Assembly (NCBI GenBank): GCA_038087015.1 | Contig: JASBNA010000003.1 | Location: forward strand, 682,001-746,000 | Length of the DNA stretch: 64,000 nt | Source of the DNA: Cerrena zonata | Lineage: Eukaryota; Basidiomycota; Agaricomycetes; Polyporales; Cerrenaceae | Direction of reading: 5' to 3' | Part shown: positions 21,981-35,068 of the stretch, piece by piece | Position numbering within the stretch: position 1 is the first letter of the stretch | Layout of the letters: the number at the start of each line of letters is the position of its first letter | Notes under the pieces: model-generated | Told to the model about the DNA's origin: nothing | Seen by the model: the letters and a program-made list of their open reading frames with translations, nothing else | The model's database searches: none | Program-made: the position numbers and the translations under genes

Positions 21981-24900
21981 TCAAGACAGAGAGCTTCTCG
22001 AGTCTCGTCTACTCGACCGTGTTCGTGAACGCGTCACCACCATAGCGTTGGCATTAGCCACCCTTTTCGAGCGACGAAGCGGGCGTTCCCGCACTGTCTC
22101 CTTGGTGCGGGGTTTGGATGAGTTGCGAGGCAGTGGTTCCTGGGACTCTGCCTCTTCATCAACAACAGCAGGTTCGGCAGAAGTGGCAGAGTCTGATGTT
22201 GACTCCCATTCTGGAGCGGAACACAATGAGTGAAAGATCTCCTCCTCTTTGGACTCAGGGGTGTTTCTGAGAGTATGTCACCCTTTGAAGACGGCAGAGG
22301 TGGTGGTCGAGCGGCAGCAGCAAGGGCGAATGGTGGGTGTACAGACAGCAAATGATCCTCAACATCCCACGGTGAGATGCCACCATGCTCCCAAGGCGAA
22401 GTAGGATCTCTTGAGGGCAACTCCATTCCAAACGATGAATTGGATTCGCGTTTGGCTTCTATTGTGGAGCGGAAGTGTGATCCAAACTGCCCTAATAAGC
22501 GACCCGGAGTGTTTGAACGATAGAAATCTTGCAAAGCCGGCGGAAACCTCTCGTTCAATTGATCCGAGAGGAAAACGTTGACCAATGGTTGATCCCCTAT
22601 CATTTGTCGTGCTGAGGGGGCTGGAACCCATGTACCACAAATGATGGAGCTTCCTTGACACACGGTAATAGCATTCGCGATATCCAAGGGTGGATGTGGG
22701 AGACCGAGGAAGTCGTAGATAGGGGAGATGTTCACAAAGTCTGTGTCTATGCGACGTAATATCATGAAGGATCCGAGTGTCATCTGATACACCGAAACAC
22801 CTAGAAAGGATACAAAGATTTGTTAGTATGGATACCTAGTGGATACGTTAACCTAATACTGACCTTCCAACTCCGTCGCACAGATTGCTGGTACACAGGG
22901 TTGACATGTGTGAACAATCACTGGCTCCTCTGGATCAGATTGCACGGAGTAATCTGTCTCTCGGGCAGAGACCTGTACTGGATGCAGCTGAGGCTTCGAT
23001 TTGGGCATGGGTGAGTGACTAACGGCATGTGACAGTGGAGTAGGCAGTGATGACGACGTCGTAGCAAAGCTAGATGAAGCCTGTTCGGATATAGATGGGG
23101 GAACATGGCACTGAGATGAAGTCAGGTATGCAGGACGTGAAGGTTCGATATGAGCCTCCTTCTGTATTGCGCTTGAACTATGCCACGCTCCTTCCTCAAG
23201 GTCATTTAGTTTGACACTATCAGGCCCCAGGATCTCAGCATCATGCCATAGGCTGGGTCGACGGGATTCAACCACGTTCTCGGAGTAGTAATCACAGGGA
23301 CTGCTAGCCGCGCTGCTACTAGGCGAAGGTGAAAGAGGGGATTGGCAAATGTTCTCGAGTGGTTCTATTGAGTCAAATGACAAGGAAGGGTCGTCTTCTT
23401 CCTGCTTGATAGTCAGGTACTCGTCGGTACCTAGCGTATCTGTGAAAGAGCTTGATTCGGCAGCACCGAATCCTTCCCAGTCCCAAGTGTCTACGGGCTC
23501 CACCTTGAGAGGATGGTTAGACGGGGTATTAACGTCCTGGGCCGCACGAGCGACGACGTCCAATACTTTCATATCTGTAGGACTAATGTTGATATCGAAG
23601 TCGTCCCATGCTTCCAAGAGACTTCGCACGTCCCGTGGTTCCTGCTTGACAGTGACTTCCTCTTCCTCGAATTGGACAGACGGCGATCGGGGACCAGGGC
23701 TTTCGCCCCATTGAGTATCTGTTTCGTCGAAATCGCCCATATGATCACTATGCCAGTCCATATCGTCTTCGTCATATGAGTCGGAAGCTATATGGTAATT
23801 TCCGGTCATACTAAGATGGAAGTCGTCCTCTTCATCTTCAGAGTCTGGAGGTGGCGACGCAGAGGCATCGCTTTCAGGTGGAATGGAAGATCGGGAATAG
23901 ACTGGGTCATCTTCATGAAGTCCCTCCTCCAGTACGGAACTATCAAAAGCGGCTGAGGCTGGGCGTGGTGAGTTTGATGATGCCGGGGACCAAGAGTCAA
24001 GGTCATCATCACTCTCCTCTTCACTTTCGGAGGACTCAAGCGACATAGAATCATCTTCAGATTCGCTGTCCGAATCGTCGTCGTGTGAAAGATCAATAAT
24101 CTCAGGACATTGTGCTGCCGAGTAAGAAGGTGAGGATATTTGGGGTGCGGGGGATTCGGAGGATCTGCAAGACGCTGAAGACGGTCGTAACCGTAAAGTT
24201 AACTTCACCTTCGGCGGACGCCTGTCCTCATCACTTGAATCTGATTCTGCACCTTTATCGGCACACGCCCTGGGAAGGCGTTTGCGCTTCTGTCCGCACT
24301 GTTGAGCGCGACGCAAACGATCGCGTTCCCGTTTCCTCTCTTTCGCAGGGTTGAGAGTGCTTCCGACCTTTCCATTCTCCGTGTAATCTGACAACTGGAT
24401 GCCTGCTCGCGAAAAGGGACAAGGTGCCCCTGCTGCTCTGCTCAGATACCATACCATGGTACCTCTTCTGAAATTCGTAGTGCGGCCTTCCGAGTTGAGG
24501 GTGCAGTGTGCGCCACCAACGCGTGAATGAAGAGCCGGAGCTAGTTCGTCGTCAGAAAGTGTACCAGATAGCGTATGTCGAAGTAACAGGGGGTGGTCTT
24601 GTTCAATTTCACATCGTTGAAGGTGGCTGCGTATGTATGTTGTGATTGCCTGACCCGCAGCGGAGACACTGCATTCGCAATTCATCTAGTCAGCATACAT
24701 GCAAGTTTTAAAATAACAACGACACGCACTTCTGACACATCAGTCCAAATTTCATAGTCATCTCTGCTAAATCTTTGATAGTCATAGCGCGGTTATTCTA
24801 TGATGGGATGTGAGTCAAATTATACAAGGAAGCACTCGATACAATAGTACATACCACGGACATGAACGACTTTCCAATGGCAATGAACACTTTGCTAGAC

Positions 24901-25169
24901 GCATCGTCCGAATGCAGCATCACGTGTGGGGGCGGGAATAACGATGAGGTTATTTGAGAGGGTTCCGGAGAAGAACTGGGAAGTGCCGGTTTGAGCTTGG
25001 TAGGGACGGGACGAATCTTGCGAGGCGCAGGAGAAGGACCAGGAGACTGCCTGAGGCGGACTGAAGGTCTGATTACAGAGTTTGAACGGATACGGGTGCC
25101 ATAGTTGTGCTGGACAGAGGTGGCGGGATTTGTATGTTGAGAAGATAAAGTAGTGGCGACGGCGGTCAT
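21981..25169 (-). CDS. Large regulator with GDS1-type winged helix and APSES-like domain; one-base frame break near C-terminus
   Basis: Exons 24855-25169, 24730-24797, 22864-24668 and 21981-22800 give about 1,000 residues. After a basic Pro/Ser-rich start, residues 85-240 form a helical domain (FIAIGKSFMSVV, MTIKDLAEMTMKFGLMCQN, SAAGQAITTYIRSHLQRC, TMVWYLSRAAGAPCPF) like the winged-helix region of GDS1-type fungal proteins. The long centre is acidic and Ser-rich. Residues of roughly 730-830 resemble an APSES/KilA-N DNA-binding fold: VYQMTLGSFMILRR, FVNISPIYDFLGL, SIICGTWVPAPSAR. Near the end the frame shifts by one base at an AAA run (22248-22250) and then reads EEEIFHSLCSAPEWES and a basic end (RRSKR). 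I infer a nuclear transcription regulator; targets are unknown. Confidence 0.78.
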
Positions 25170-27834
25170 GAGTGTATTCTCATTAATTGAAGCGTATGAT
25201 CGAGTATGGGTGTGTTGAGGCGTCGTCCAGCGAAGGAAAACTGTAAGAGACGAAAGTATTAGACGGAATGGAAGGGAGGAACTGGGAGAGAGAGGGAGGG
25301 GTAGCGGGAGGGAGAAGGGAGGCAAAGTTGGAGGTGAGGGAGAAAGAAGGGGAAAGAGCCACGCGCCGAGGTGCGAGACTCAAGACGCGGCTCCTTCCAA
25401 ACGGTAACCGTCCATGGGCGTCTAACCGAGGTGTGCCTAAATTGACCTAGCCTGATGGCCGCAGTCCCGATCTCCATCACCGCCATGACGCAAACCTAAT
25501 CCCCCCGACAAAGCCCGCGCCCCTATCCCGCCCCCTCGAGCTCGCCGCGGGCAGCAGCGAGCACGCAACATCGCAACATGGTCGTGGCACACGCAGCTAC
25601 AGCGGCGGGAAGGTGATTGACGGAGAAGCGCACTCGGCCTAGGTTCAACGTCGGCTCCAAACGTAGTGCATGCCACTAAAACAGATCCGCCACCTGCCCA
25701 TATCAGGTAGCCTCCCCAGTACCCGGCCCACCGTCTCAACAGCTTCCCTTCCTAGGACAACAGAACTCACCTAAAAATTCTATCTTGCCACCACGGCGCG
25801 AGAATAAACAGTAGCCGGTCGCGAAGAGCAGAAGGGATGTGGGCAAAACAAAACGGACCCTTTTGGCATTTGAACCCCGCTGGGCGCAAACTTATCTTTG
25901 GAATGATAGCATCTATCACGTGTGGAATATTAAGCCTTCTTTTGGTCCTTGGCCGGGTAATGTTGAACTTTATGGACACCCCAACGCACTCAACGTCAAT
26001 TCAGTGTGTCAGTTGCTGTGTTGTTTGAAAGAACCAACGTAAGACATACCATAATTGGCAATTCCTCTGCGGAACATCTCTTTTTGTTGGGGAGGACGCT
26101 GCGCATTCGGAGGCGATACCTATTTGCGATTTTAAACACTGCATACACGTTCCAACAGTCAGTCCATGGCAGAACCGCAACGTGGACAACAATCATGACT
26201 TACCGTCCATTTCTCAGCCCGTAGCATTGTTTCTGCGCCCTGCATGTGGATGTGTCATTGTATCGATCTCTTGTCCGTCCAAGTTTTCTACAGGGAGATC
26301 CGAGATGAGCGAGTGCAGTTCGATTCCCGTCGCAGACCATCCCGCTGGAGTCACCTAGATCTATAAAGTGGAGCTACAGATTTAGCCGAAGTTGTTCGTT
26401 GTTAAGATGGATCAGGGTCAGGACAGTACTAAAATGCACCGAGAGCGAGCCCATAGCCTAGTGCGCCGTCCTTGCATGTGCAAGAAACCTTGAACAAGCT
26501 TACGTTGTACATTGTCTCGAACAATGCAAAGACGACGCAACAGAAAGGACGCTTCAAGGTATGTGCAGTGTTGCTCCCTGTTCTCAGACTAACCAGCGAA
26601 GTATATGAGCTCGGTCAAGCGTAACGTTATTGAGAGACTGCTTTCTACGCACCGTATCCATTGGCACCATTCCCATCCTCGTCCTTTTCACGCCACTTAT
26701 CCATCTTGACCTTGTCTTCCTGTATAGCCTCCTTGAGAACTAATATAACCCCTCGTTGCTCTAATGGCTACATTTGGTTAGGAATTGCAGCTATCAAGGC
26801 AAGAACGTGTATTATGCATGCGTTCACAGGACGCCGATGGTTTACACAACACCCAATTCCGGCGACGTGGGGGTGGACGACAAGCATCGTGAACCCATCC
26901 CTCGCTGGGAGGGTCCAACACTGAGGTCCGTATAAAGAGACAGATCTGTATATATCTACCAGAAGCTTGCCAATGGGAGGAGTCCGGTGGAAGATGGAGG
27001 AGATGCGTACCCACCCTATCCGATACATGAACGATGCGATCGGTGAGCTTGTCCCCTACGACTATCTTTACCTTCTCTCCGAAAGTCTTCGGTGGGTGCG
27101 AATCAGCACATCCAGCTAAGGACCTGTTAGAGAAATGTAGTTAAATGAGGGATTATTGCCATCTGTAAACGAGGGATATACTTACAAACCTGAAGAGTGC
27201 TCAATGACTATTGGGGGTTGGCTGTTCCAGCTAGTCGACAAGCAAACACTTCGGGAGGTACAAAGATGCACTGCAACGAAGTTACGAATGAGAGGCGCAT
27301 ACCTGCATTGCGTATGTAGCAAGACGACCATCAACCAGAGACGTGCGCCATAACGAGCATCTTGGGGGACTCCCCAAAGCAAAGGAATGTTCAGGAAAGC
27401 AGTGAAGGGCTCCAAGGCGCACAGTTTGCGAATACTCGACGAACTCAGAGATGACCCCGTCGTTGTCGTCGATGAAGCTGGAGGAAAGGCGGGACAAGAT
27501 GGCGGCAGCCAAAGACCAGTCACATGACCACACAGCCAATTGCAACACCGACGACCGCCACAATTCCGTATTCATTCCTTTCGCAGCGGCGAAGTTCACA
27601 ATGCGAGGTTCGTAGAGACAACTGAGGAGCTCACAATATTCACCACAACACACGAGCACGTAAAGTCAAGAAGATCCAAGTCAAATGCATTCAACCATTA
27701 TACAGTAAGATAGATAGAAATACACCTGGTAGCCGATGTTGGGACGGAGAGACAATAAGTAAACTAGGGAACAACAGACACGAGCAGAAATCGCAAGAAA
27801 CTCAGAGATATGTGTATGTAGAAAATAGAATAAA
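25170..27834. other. Gene-poor stretch of 2.7 kb
   Basis: The first 350 bases are probably promoter and leader of the regulator gene starting at 25169. The remainder holds short frames on both strands (the longest about 125 codons, near 27282-27659 minus), none with a motif, consistent splice chain or low-complexity signature of a real gene. There is no repeat family or TIR visible. It could hide a noncoding RNA or fast-evolving small gene. Confidence 0.45.
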
Positions 27835-28748
27835 TCAAGCATCTGCCGCTGCCGCCTTCTTAGAGGCGGGTTTCGCAGCTTTCGATGCAGGCTTTGCGGA
27901 TTTCGATGTTGACTTTGTCGTTTTCGAATCAGTCTTGGCTTTGGTCGCCTTCGCCTTCGTGGCTTTAGGTGCAGCGGCAGCCTTCGCTACGGTTTTCTGA
28001 ACAGAGAGGGATGAATATAAAGAACAAATAACGCCTAGGAGAATACACACCTTCTTCTTTTCAGTCTTTGCAGAGGCTGTCTTCTTTGGCTTATCGTCAG
28101 CCTTGGCCTTGGTAAGCTTTTTCTTCTTGGGTGCGGCCTCAGCTTTCGACTTGGGAGCAGCCTTTGCGGGCTTAGCAGCGGCCTTCTTCTTAGGTGCCTC
28201 AGCCTTCTCTTTGGCGGGAGCTTTGTGCTCAGTTTCGGGCTGAGCATTCTGAAAAAGGCACCGATACAATGATCAGTCCACGCCCTGATGAAGGAACAAT
28301 ACAAGAACAACGAACCTCCTTCGAAGCCAGAGGCTTGTTCTTGGGTGCAAGTTTAACTTTGCCTGAGGGTCCTTTGGGGAATACAAAGGTACCGTCCTCC
28401 TCACCCTTGGCAAGGGCACGGCGGAGAAGAGAGGTAGCAGTAGGGTTCATCTCAATCTTATAGGTCTCCTCGGCGAACTTCTTGATAGTGGGGCGAGAAA
28501 CCCCTGAGCGGGATTCCTTAGCAAAGGCAGTAATACATTCCTAGACGCAGCCACACATATTAGAACACATCGTATAGATGAACGATGAAGGTATAACAAA
28601 CCTTGATAAGGTCCTTCCATGATGGGTGCTCAGTGGGAGTCTTGGTCTTAGATGAAGTGGCTTTCTTAGCCTTGGTGGTAGTGGCGGCGGTAGTAGTAGT
28701 CTTCTTCGTCGTAACAGCTCTCTTGGTTCTGGGAGTGGTGCCAGCCAT
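27835..28748 (-). CDS. Linker histone H1
   Basis: Four exons (28602-28748, 28316-28540, 28051-28248, 27835-27996) give 243 residues. A Thr/Lys-rich N-terminus precedes the H15 globular domain at about 42-120: HPSWKDLIKECITAF, SRSGVSRPTIKKFAEE, SLLRRALAKGEEDGTFVFPKG and SGKVKLAP. The tail is almost only Lys, Ala, Pro, Ser and Thr with repeated KAK/KPAK elements, typical of H1. It binds linker DNA between nucleosomes. Every splice site is GT-AG and frame is kept. An unusual point is that the gene has three introns, unlike animal H1 genes, but this is normal in basidiomycetes. Confidence 0.96.
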
Positions 28749-29193
28749 TTGAAGTGTGAAAGGTATTGAGAGTGATAAGCGGAGAGTCAGGGTTTGTGCG
28801 GACAGAGTACGGAGAATAGAGACGGGGAAAGAGCTGGACTGTGTCAGGGGGCAGAGCCTTTTATAGAGACCAAGGATCCGACGCGTCCAAGAGGGCACGT
28901 GCAAGACGCGTCGCGTTTTGTTTATCGTTTATCGTCGTCACGGGCCCGTGCGCAAGCGATCAATGACATCTAGCCGAGCACTGCTCAATTACCTCGATAC
29001 CGTGGGAGTCCGTCAGGTTATCGTAAATAGCCCTGGGCTGCGTCAAGTTCCCGCTGGGATGCTAACCTGCTGTATACCCCCAGGCCCAAGTAGTACCAGA
29101 TCACTTACTGTTATGTTTGAATTCATTCAATCTGTTCACCTGGAGGATCATGTCACTAGTATGGCATCTGCACAAGCATTGCAAAGCACAACA
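28749..29193. other. Intergenic, H1 promoter region
   Basis: The 445 bases lie between the H1 start and the 3' end of RPC82. The left 120 bases hold the H1 leader and TATA box. No gene is seen in the rest. Confidence 0.45.
28858..28866 (-). promoter_or_regulatory. TATA box of the histone H1 gene
   Basis: On the minus strand the sequence TATAAAAGG stands about 110 bases before the H1 start codon. It matches the TATA consensus well and suits a strongly expressed, cell-cycle-linked gene. Confidence 0.65.
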
Positions 29194-31386
29194 TCACTCA
29201 TCGTTTATTCCAGGTGACCCAAAGTCTCGTAGAATAAAAACACCTTCCTCCACACGTTGCTCCAGGATGGCCAGCTTCGTCCTCTTCTTTTCCCACTGCG
29301 CCAATACCTCGCGCTCGTTCCGTGTCAGCAACCTCTCTTCATCCTGCATAACATCCGTTCTTTGCCGTTTCTCTAGAACAGCTTTTACAACGGGCTCATC
29401 TTCTTCCGCTTGTCGTCGGGCGGCGATGTTATGTAGTGTCTTGTACAAAATACCCAACAAGACCGCGTATGTTTTCTGTAAATCAACATACCTTTAATTC
29501 CGAAGTCAGCCTGTGAACGCCACTGAACACTCAGGAAACATACCACAGATAAAACGTCCGCGCGGGGTTCCTGTCCGCCGTCTTGGCGACTTCCTGAGTA
29601 CTGATGAGAGCCTCTGCGGACATAGAAGCTAATAGTGGTCTAGACTCCTTCGGCGACATCATGCCTATTTTTGAGATCTATGGCACCACAACATCAGACC
29701 TCAAAGAACAAGGACATGTATTGACAATTGCGACCGCACCTGTTTCTCATCCATTTTTCCCGTTTGTAGTAGTAGTCGGATGATCCGCACGGCGGCATCC
29801 CCATGGCGCTCTCGCGCGACAGACTCCAAGATGCGTCGTTTTAGTCGTTTACTGATTATGTCGAATTCCACTTGTACTTTTGAGCCATTCAGCGTGATGA
29901 ATGAGGAGGCTAGCCCAGCCGGTGTAGGATTGTCCGCAGAAGCTAGAATACCACAGTAATCTTTTAACAGTGACATTTCCGACGGCTTTTTGGACGATTG
30001 CAGAACAAAGCCCTCCGATAGATCTTCCTCGTCAGATAGATGAGCTGCGACGTCTCCGAGATTTACAGGATCTAGTGAAATTGATGAGTTCCGGAGCACA
30101 ACACTGGAGTCGGAGTCTTGATACCTGAGCGAACGTCGGAAAGATGAAGTTGTTTTGCTTCTGAGGCCTTAAGTACAGCACGCATGACCAAAGCTGCTTG
30201 AGCATTGTGTCGCTCCTTGGCAGCTTCCTCGATGATCTGACATGCGAATGAGCCCCAGATAAATAGAACGATACAAAAGACTATTTACCTGGTTGCGAAT
30301 GTGACAGTTGAATCTTTCACAATTCACTTTGAAATATACATGTTCCTATTTCAAGAAATCAATGAGGAACATCCATGAGACAATTGTTCACGAACGTACA
30401 TCTACAGCATCCTCCTCCACGGCTTTGCGCTAAGGATAGCCATCAGTGTTGTAACTGAATAACAGTATTCATAGATTTTACCTTTGACGATCGACCTATT
30501 GGCTGATCCTTGGCTTTCCGTTTCTATTCACTGTATGAGCATGCAAACGAACGTTCTGAAGCATTTTAAGGGCACTCACCATGCCAATCTTTTCCGCCTC
30601 TTCCTCTTCTCGTTTTAGTCTAGAATCCACGATCTCCTTCACCTCGCGCAACTGTTTTGCGGTAGGAAAACCTGGAATCTTCAGCTTTTCCTCAGCCTCA
30701 TACTTGATTCGTTTGTCGCGTGGGGAGATGTGAGAAAGGACAGTTGAGGGTTTTAGGTATGAGCCTTCTACTAATTTATGTAGTGCTTGAGAATAAATGG
30801 CAGGGGCTAAGAATGTTCTCGATGAATGCTAGTCATTAGAAGAGAGGTATGCTGAATACCTTTCACAGTGTCAGTAATGGAGAGTCGTGAAATGATTTCT
30901 GGAGGTCGTAGCTTCCCATGGTCCAAGCACAAGTTGTACAATCTCCGAAGCCTGTGGTGATTAGTTATATTATAACCACCCATGAGGATATGAACGAGAA
31001 CCACTCACTGCCTTCCCAAATAGTTGTTCGGATATCCAAACATACCTCCCATATCTTATCCTCGTAAGACACTCATCCACATTAAATTCCAACACTTCCC
31101 CCTCGACATCTGTCTCCGCATGCCAAAGAATATTATGTTGAACCAGAACAAGGATCGCCGCGCGCACTGTCCGTGGCTTGAGTTTTGAAAACCGGACAAC
31201 ATGAGAAAGAGGAAGTCGGCCTCGGGATAGAAGTACAGAAGCGACTGTCTATGAATGAATAAATTTATGATCATTAGCAAGAGAGGTATAAGCAGTTGAA
31301 GTGGCTCCGAAACGTACCCCTGCGAGAGGACCGAAGTCTGTTCGTATGATAGTTTCGCATAGACGAGCGGTATTGGCGTCGGTCAT
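29194..31386 (-). CDS. RPC82: RNA polymerase III subunit Rpc82 (RPC3); one-base frame break
   Basis: Eleven exons run 31318-31386, 31009-31248, 30860-30951, 30580-30806, 30482-30523, 30400-30429, 30289-30345, 30125-30236, 29740-30071, 29544-29677 and 29194-29491, about 543 residues. Diagnostic stretches are LPLSHVVRFSKLKPRTVRAA, VLVQHNILWH, RYGRYVWISEQLFGKA, ASEIVQLVL then DHGKLRPPEIISRL, and the C-terminal FYLWYVDLQKTYAVLLGILYKTLHN. These are the tandem winged helices and coiled end of Rpc82, which with Rpc34 and Rpc31 forms the initiation subcomplex of polymerase III. In exon 3 one base too many (about 30921-30924) separates the last two halves of the motif VL/DHGK. No intron can explain it. 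Confidence 0.88.
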
Positions 31387-32316
31387 GAGAAATACGACAT
31401 ACAAGGAACTTTCTGAAGAAAACGTGAATGCAGGGGAAATGGAAGCAGTTAGAGTAGGTCAGGTGGGTTCCGACTTGGGTTGCTTGACTCGGTTTGACAA
31501 GATAGTGTGGTAGATCCCGGAGCCTAATGGAGTCAGGTATTGTCGCGTAGAGAATGGCCAGATGGTGTTTGGAGGCCGTAAAATGATGAAGGGAGGTGTG
31601 AGGAATTTGGAAGTTCAAGATCCCACTGGGCAGTTCAAGACTTGGTGAACTCAGCCGACGGAAGATGTTTTTGATCATGGATCGTGAAATCGACAAATAA
31701 GGCAAGTGTTTAGGTTCAAATTTACCCTCCGAAATTCGAGGCTCCTTATTCGACTGCAACGATAGAAACTTACGAGCGTCGAACTTTTGAAACACCATAC
31801 ATTGGACGAAGAAATTCCTTTGATAAAAAAGATGTCGATAGTACACATTATCGCACTGGTGCCAGATATTGTACACAATATGCTACAGGTTGACGTGCAA
31901 GGCCAGAAGATAAAAGCAATAAGGTTACGGTATAAATTGCACCACCACTAATCTCGGCGTGCCCTATTGTCCTCGACGCGCTCCTCCTAGACAATTGCGA
32001 GAGCCTATTGTCGTGATACTTGCTGTAAAGTGGTCAGAGCGTATAACAAGAAAGAGGAACGAAGTTCGTGCTGTAAACGGTTAGCAGGGTCATATGGGTG
32101 AATTACTTAACCTTGCGTGAAATTTTACTAGACCGATGGGAGATAGCTTGCTAGAATGGGTCAAGTCGAACGTAACAGAACTATGGAGCCGCGGCAGAAA
32201 TGTCTTCACTGTCTTCCTGCGGCGTCAGCAGGAGACAAAGCTGGTGCAGTCACGTAAACCGTAGGCGGACGATGTAGTGAGTGGGAATCAGGTCGACCGC
32301 ACAAACCGGAATAAGC
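31387..32316. other. Intergenic, upstream of RPC82
   Basis: The 930 bases separate two minus-strand genes. Short frames overlap on both strands without any recognisable motif. Confidence 0.45.
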
Positions 32317-35068
32317 TCAACCAGTCTTTTGTCGTTTGGAATCTGTACAAATGATTAGAGTGATTCATCAAAACCGAGGCGAGCAGTACATACCTGGTGG
32401 ACTAGGAGGTAAATCATCCTCGTAATCTTCAAAATCGGGTTCTACAAGATCAAAAGATCGCTTTGATGTTCGGCTCGCCGGGGTGTCATACTGGGCTGAC
32501 GTCAAAGAGGGATTGCCACCCTCACTAGTTTCAGCAAGGGTTTCACCAGTCTGGACACTTAACGAGGGAGGCTTGGATTCTGAAATATGTTGCTCATCGT
32601 GAGTGGCGAGCTCATCTGAAACAAATAGAGTATTAGCACTAAACTCTACGCAGGCGTTGATGTTATACATACCGAATTCTTCGTCGTAGTCTTCATACTC
32701 ATCCTCCGTATATTTGAGATTGATCGATCCCTCCTCCTCCTCATCGTACTCGGGATCAAGTTCGTCCTCTTGTGTTTCCGTTTCTTGGCTGTTGTCTGTC
32801 GTAAGTTCAGGACCTATTAGTTAAAGTTAGTAACGGGTATGTGATGCTTAGAAGTCAGCTTACCTTGATCTATGTTGGGGTCGGCTGTGTTAGTAGTATC
32901 GTCGGCATCATACTCATAGGTTTCATGTGAAGCTACGGAAGATGATTAGTAATTATGGGTCATTTAGAAAGAACTGTTAAACTCACCATCATCGTTTTTA
33001 GGCAAGGCTTCGTGCTCGTCAGAGTCGGCAAATACTTCATGACGAGCTGAAGCGTCCTCGCCGTCATCTGGAGGTTGTGGCGTGTGGTCATATGTAGACG
33101 TTGGTATTTCTGCAGGTGGCGCCTCGGAATACGCGTCTTGGTCCGCATGTGGCACACTGGGGATTTCACCCTCTTCTGTACCCTCGGTGGTATCATCTGC
33201 ATACGCATCATCAACATCACCGGCAACGGCAGGGGCCTCTTGGTCGTGTCGATCAACGCCTGGGCTTGGGTACCTGAGTCCCTCAACGTGGTAGCCTTCT
33301 TCTTGGGGGTCTGCTTCGTGTTCATCTTGACCCTCCTGATATTCCTCTGCCACTTGTTGCTGTTGTTGATTTTCTTGTGATTCGTGTTCTTCTGAGGGGA
33401 CTGTATGAACGTCAGAGTTAGCAATGTTATCTGACAAAAGAGGCAGTGGCTCCTCCGCATCCTCAGCTCGTTCTTCTGAGAAAAATTGAGTTAGCTGGCT
33501 GATCAACTTCGACAAACTCCATAGTCAACTTACCAGGAAGCGGCTGCTCTTCGTATGTAGTTGCCTGTTCATCGTACGTATCATGCGCACTATCTTCCTC
33601 ACCAATCTCCAACCGGCTGATCTGATCTCGTAAAGCATGGTATCGAGTGATGAAACGAGGAGATCTGGCATAAAGACGCAAACGAAGGGGTCCAGAAAGA
33701 TCAGCACCATCGTGCAATATGTTCAGTTCATGAAGAGTAACTTCATGCATATACATGTTATCCTAAATCGGATAAAGTTAGCACATTTTCTAGGCTTTCA
33801 ACCGACTCAAGGCTTACCTCAGAAGCAACCAATCGCAAATCGTACGCATCCAAAACTAGCTCGCCCTCGGCAAGTTCAGGGACGCTGCTCACAGCCTCTT
33901 CTTGACGAAGAGCGGTAAACACGTCGCTCAGCGGCTCATAATACAAAGTAGGCCGTTCATGTAACAAAAGAGAATACGTCTGAGATAGTTGAGGCGGAAC
34001 GTCAGCAGTAGGAGTTTGAGAACCAGATCCGGATATCGGTTGATTGAAAAGACTGTACTCGAGTTGCTCCGATGAGTAGGAAACCTCAAGGAGAACAGCA
34101 GGAGGTGGATCGATAAAGATACCTGCCGAGATTTCATGAGGATCGGCGCCTTCCGTGGCCTGAGTTTCTTCAAAGGTGGCATGCACCTCGTAGCTTTGCT
34201 GCTCCTCTGATTCTGTATGGTCCTGACCGGAGACATGCTCCACAGGATGATCGGCCGTATCAACAATAGATGGGCCGGTCTCATCATGTGGAGGCAGAGG
34301 GTCTGCATTCGCATCCTCAAGGACTGCAGGGTCAGGCTCCGCATTCGAGGTGGCCTGCTCCTCAACATCCACGTTCAAAACTGGGAGCTCCTCAGCGTCG
34401 GCTCTGTCTTCATACGAACGTTCATCGATGGAACTCTCCTGAACAGACGATTGCACTTCGAACGAATGCGTGGGAGCTACTTCCACAGTATCTGCCACTA
34501 CGGTAGCAGGGATTGCAGGTGCCGATACGGAGACGACTTCGCCCATGTCAGAGAAGACTGCAGGCGAGGGCTCTACCGCGGTGGGCGCTGGTTCGGCTGA
34601 TGATTCAGAGTGAGTCGGGTTATTGAGAGACCAGTCATGTTCAATAGTCGGAACCAACAATTCGGACTGTCGCATTGAGGGTGAGGGTAGAGCGCTGGGA
34701 AGCATCGAGGGCGGTTCCAAGAAATCCGTTGTATGCTCTGAGTGAGCAATGGCAACAGGTATAATCGATGGAGAGGCAACGCTATGCTCATCAACGACTT
34801 CCACATCAACCAATTCGGTATCTTCAGGATAATAGAACACTTCCGAATCAGCCATTTCGTATTCGTCAGCATATTCCTCGTCGTCGGCCATCTCGATTTC
34901 GATGGGTTCTGAGGGTGAGTGTGCACTATCGTCTTCCATGGTGCCGTCTTCAGGTGACAACCACGATTCAGCTGTGATGGTCCCAGAGTACATGGCGATG
35001 TCAGAGTCAATAGGGTAATCAGTCATGTGGGTGTCGTAGGTTTCCAGAGCGGTTACCGTTGAAGACAT
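32317..35068 (-). CDS. Very acidic, largely disordered protein of unknown function
   Basis: Seven exons (33818-35068, 33534-33762, 32987-33475, 32864-32932, 32673-32813, 32394-32615, 32317-32342) give 808 residues with all phases matching. Most of it is Glu/Asp/Ser/Pro-rich. One ordered block bridges exons 1 and 2 (residues 340-460): YSLLLHERPTLYYEPLSDVF-ALRQEE, LVLDAYDLRLVASEDNMYMH, VTLHELNILH and GPLRLRLYARSPRFITRYHALRDQI. The last short exon ends with a basic DSKRQKTG, a possible nuclear signal. I do not recognise the family. The ordered block between acidic arms suggests a nuclear or chromatin adaptor, by inference only. Confidence 0.75.

Noticed and set aside
22034..22226. Alternative C-terminus of the GDS1/APSES regulator in the original frame
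   Set aside because: It gives a Leu/Pro/His-rich tail unlike the rest, whereas the neighbouring frame reads an acidic stretch and a basic RRSKR end as expected.
25767..26196. Two minus-strand frames that might be exons of a gene
   Set aside because: A join at the GTATGT near 26045 is conceivable but no further exons, start context or family signal were found.
26300..26345. tRNA-like GTTCGATTCC stretch
   Set aside because: The flanking bases do not pair as a T-arm, and no anticodon or D-arm or acceptor stem could be found upstream.
27182..27659. Overlapping minus-strand frames up to 125 codons
   Set aside because: Composition is random, no motif, and no splice sites that extend the frame at either end.
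33075..33380. Plus-strand frames with hydrophobic residues
   Set aside because: They are antisense shadows of the acidic exon of the minus-strand gene, whose GAG/GAT codons read as Leu/Ile/Val on the other strand.
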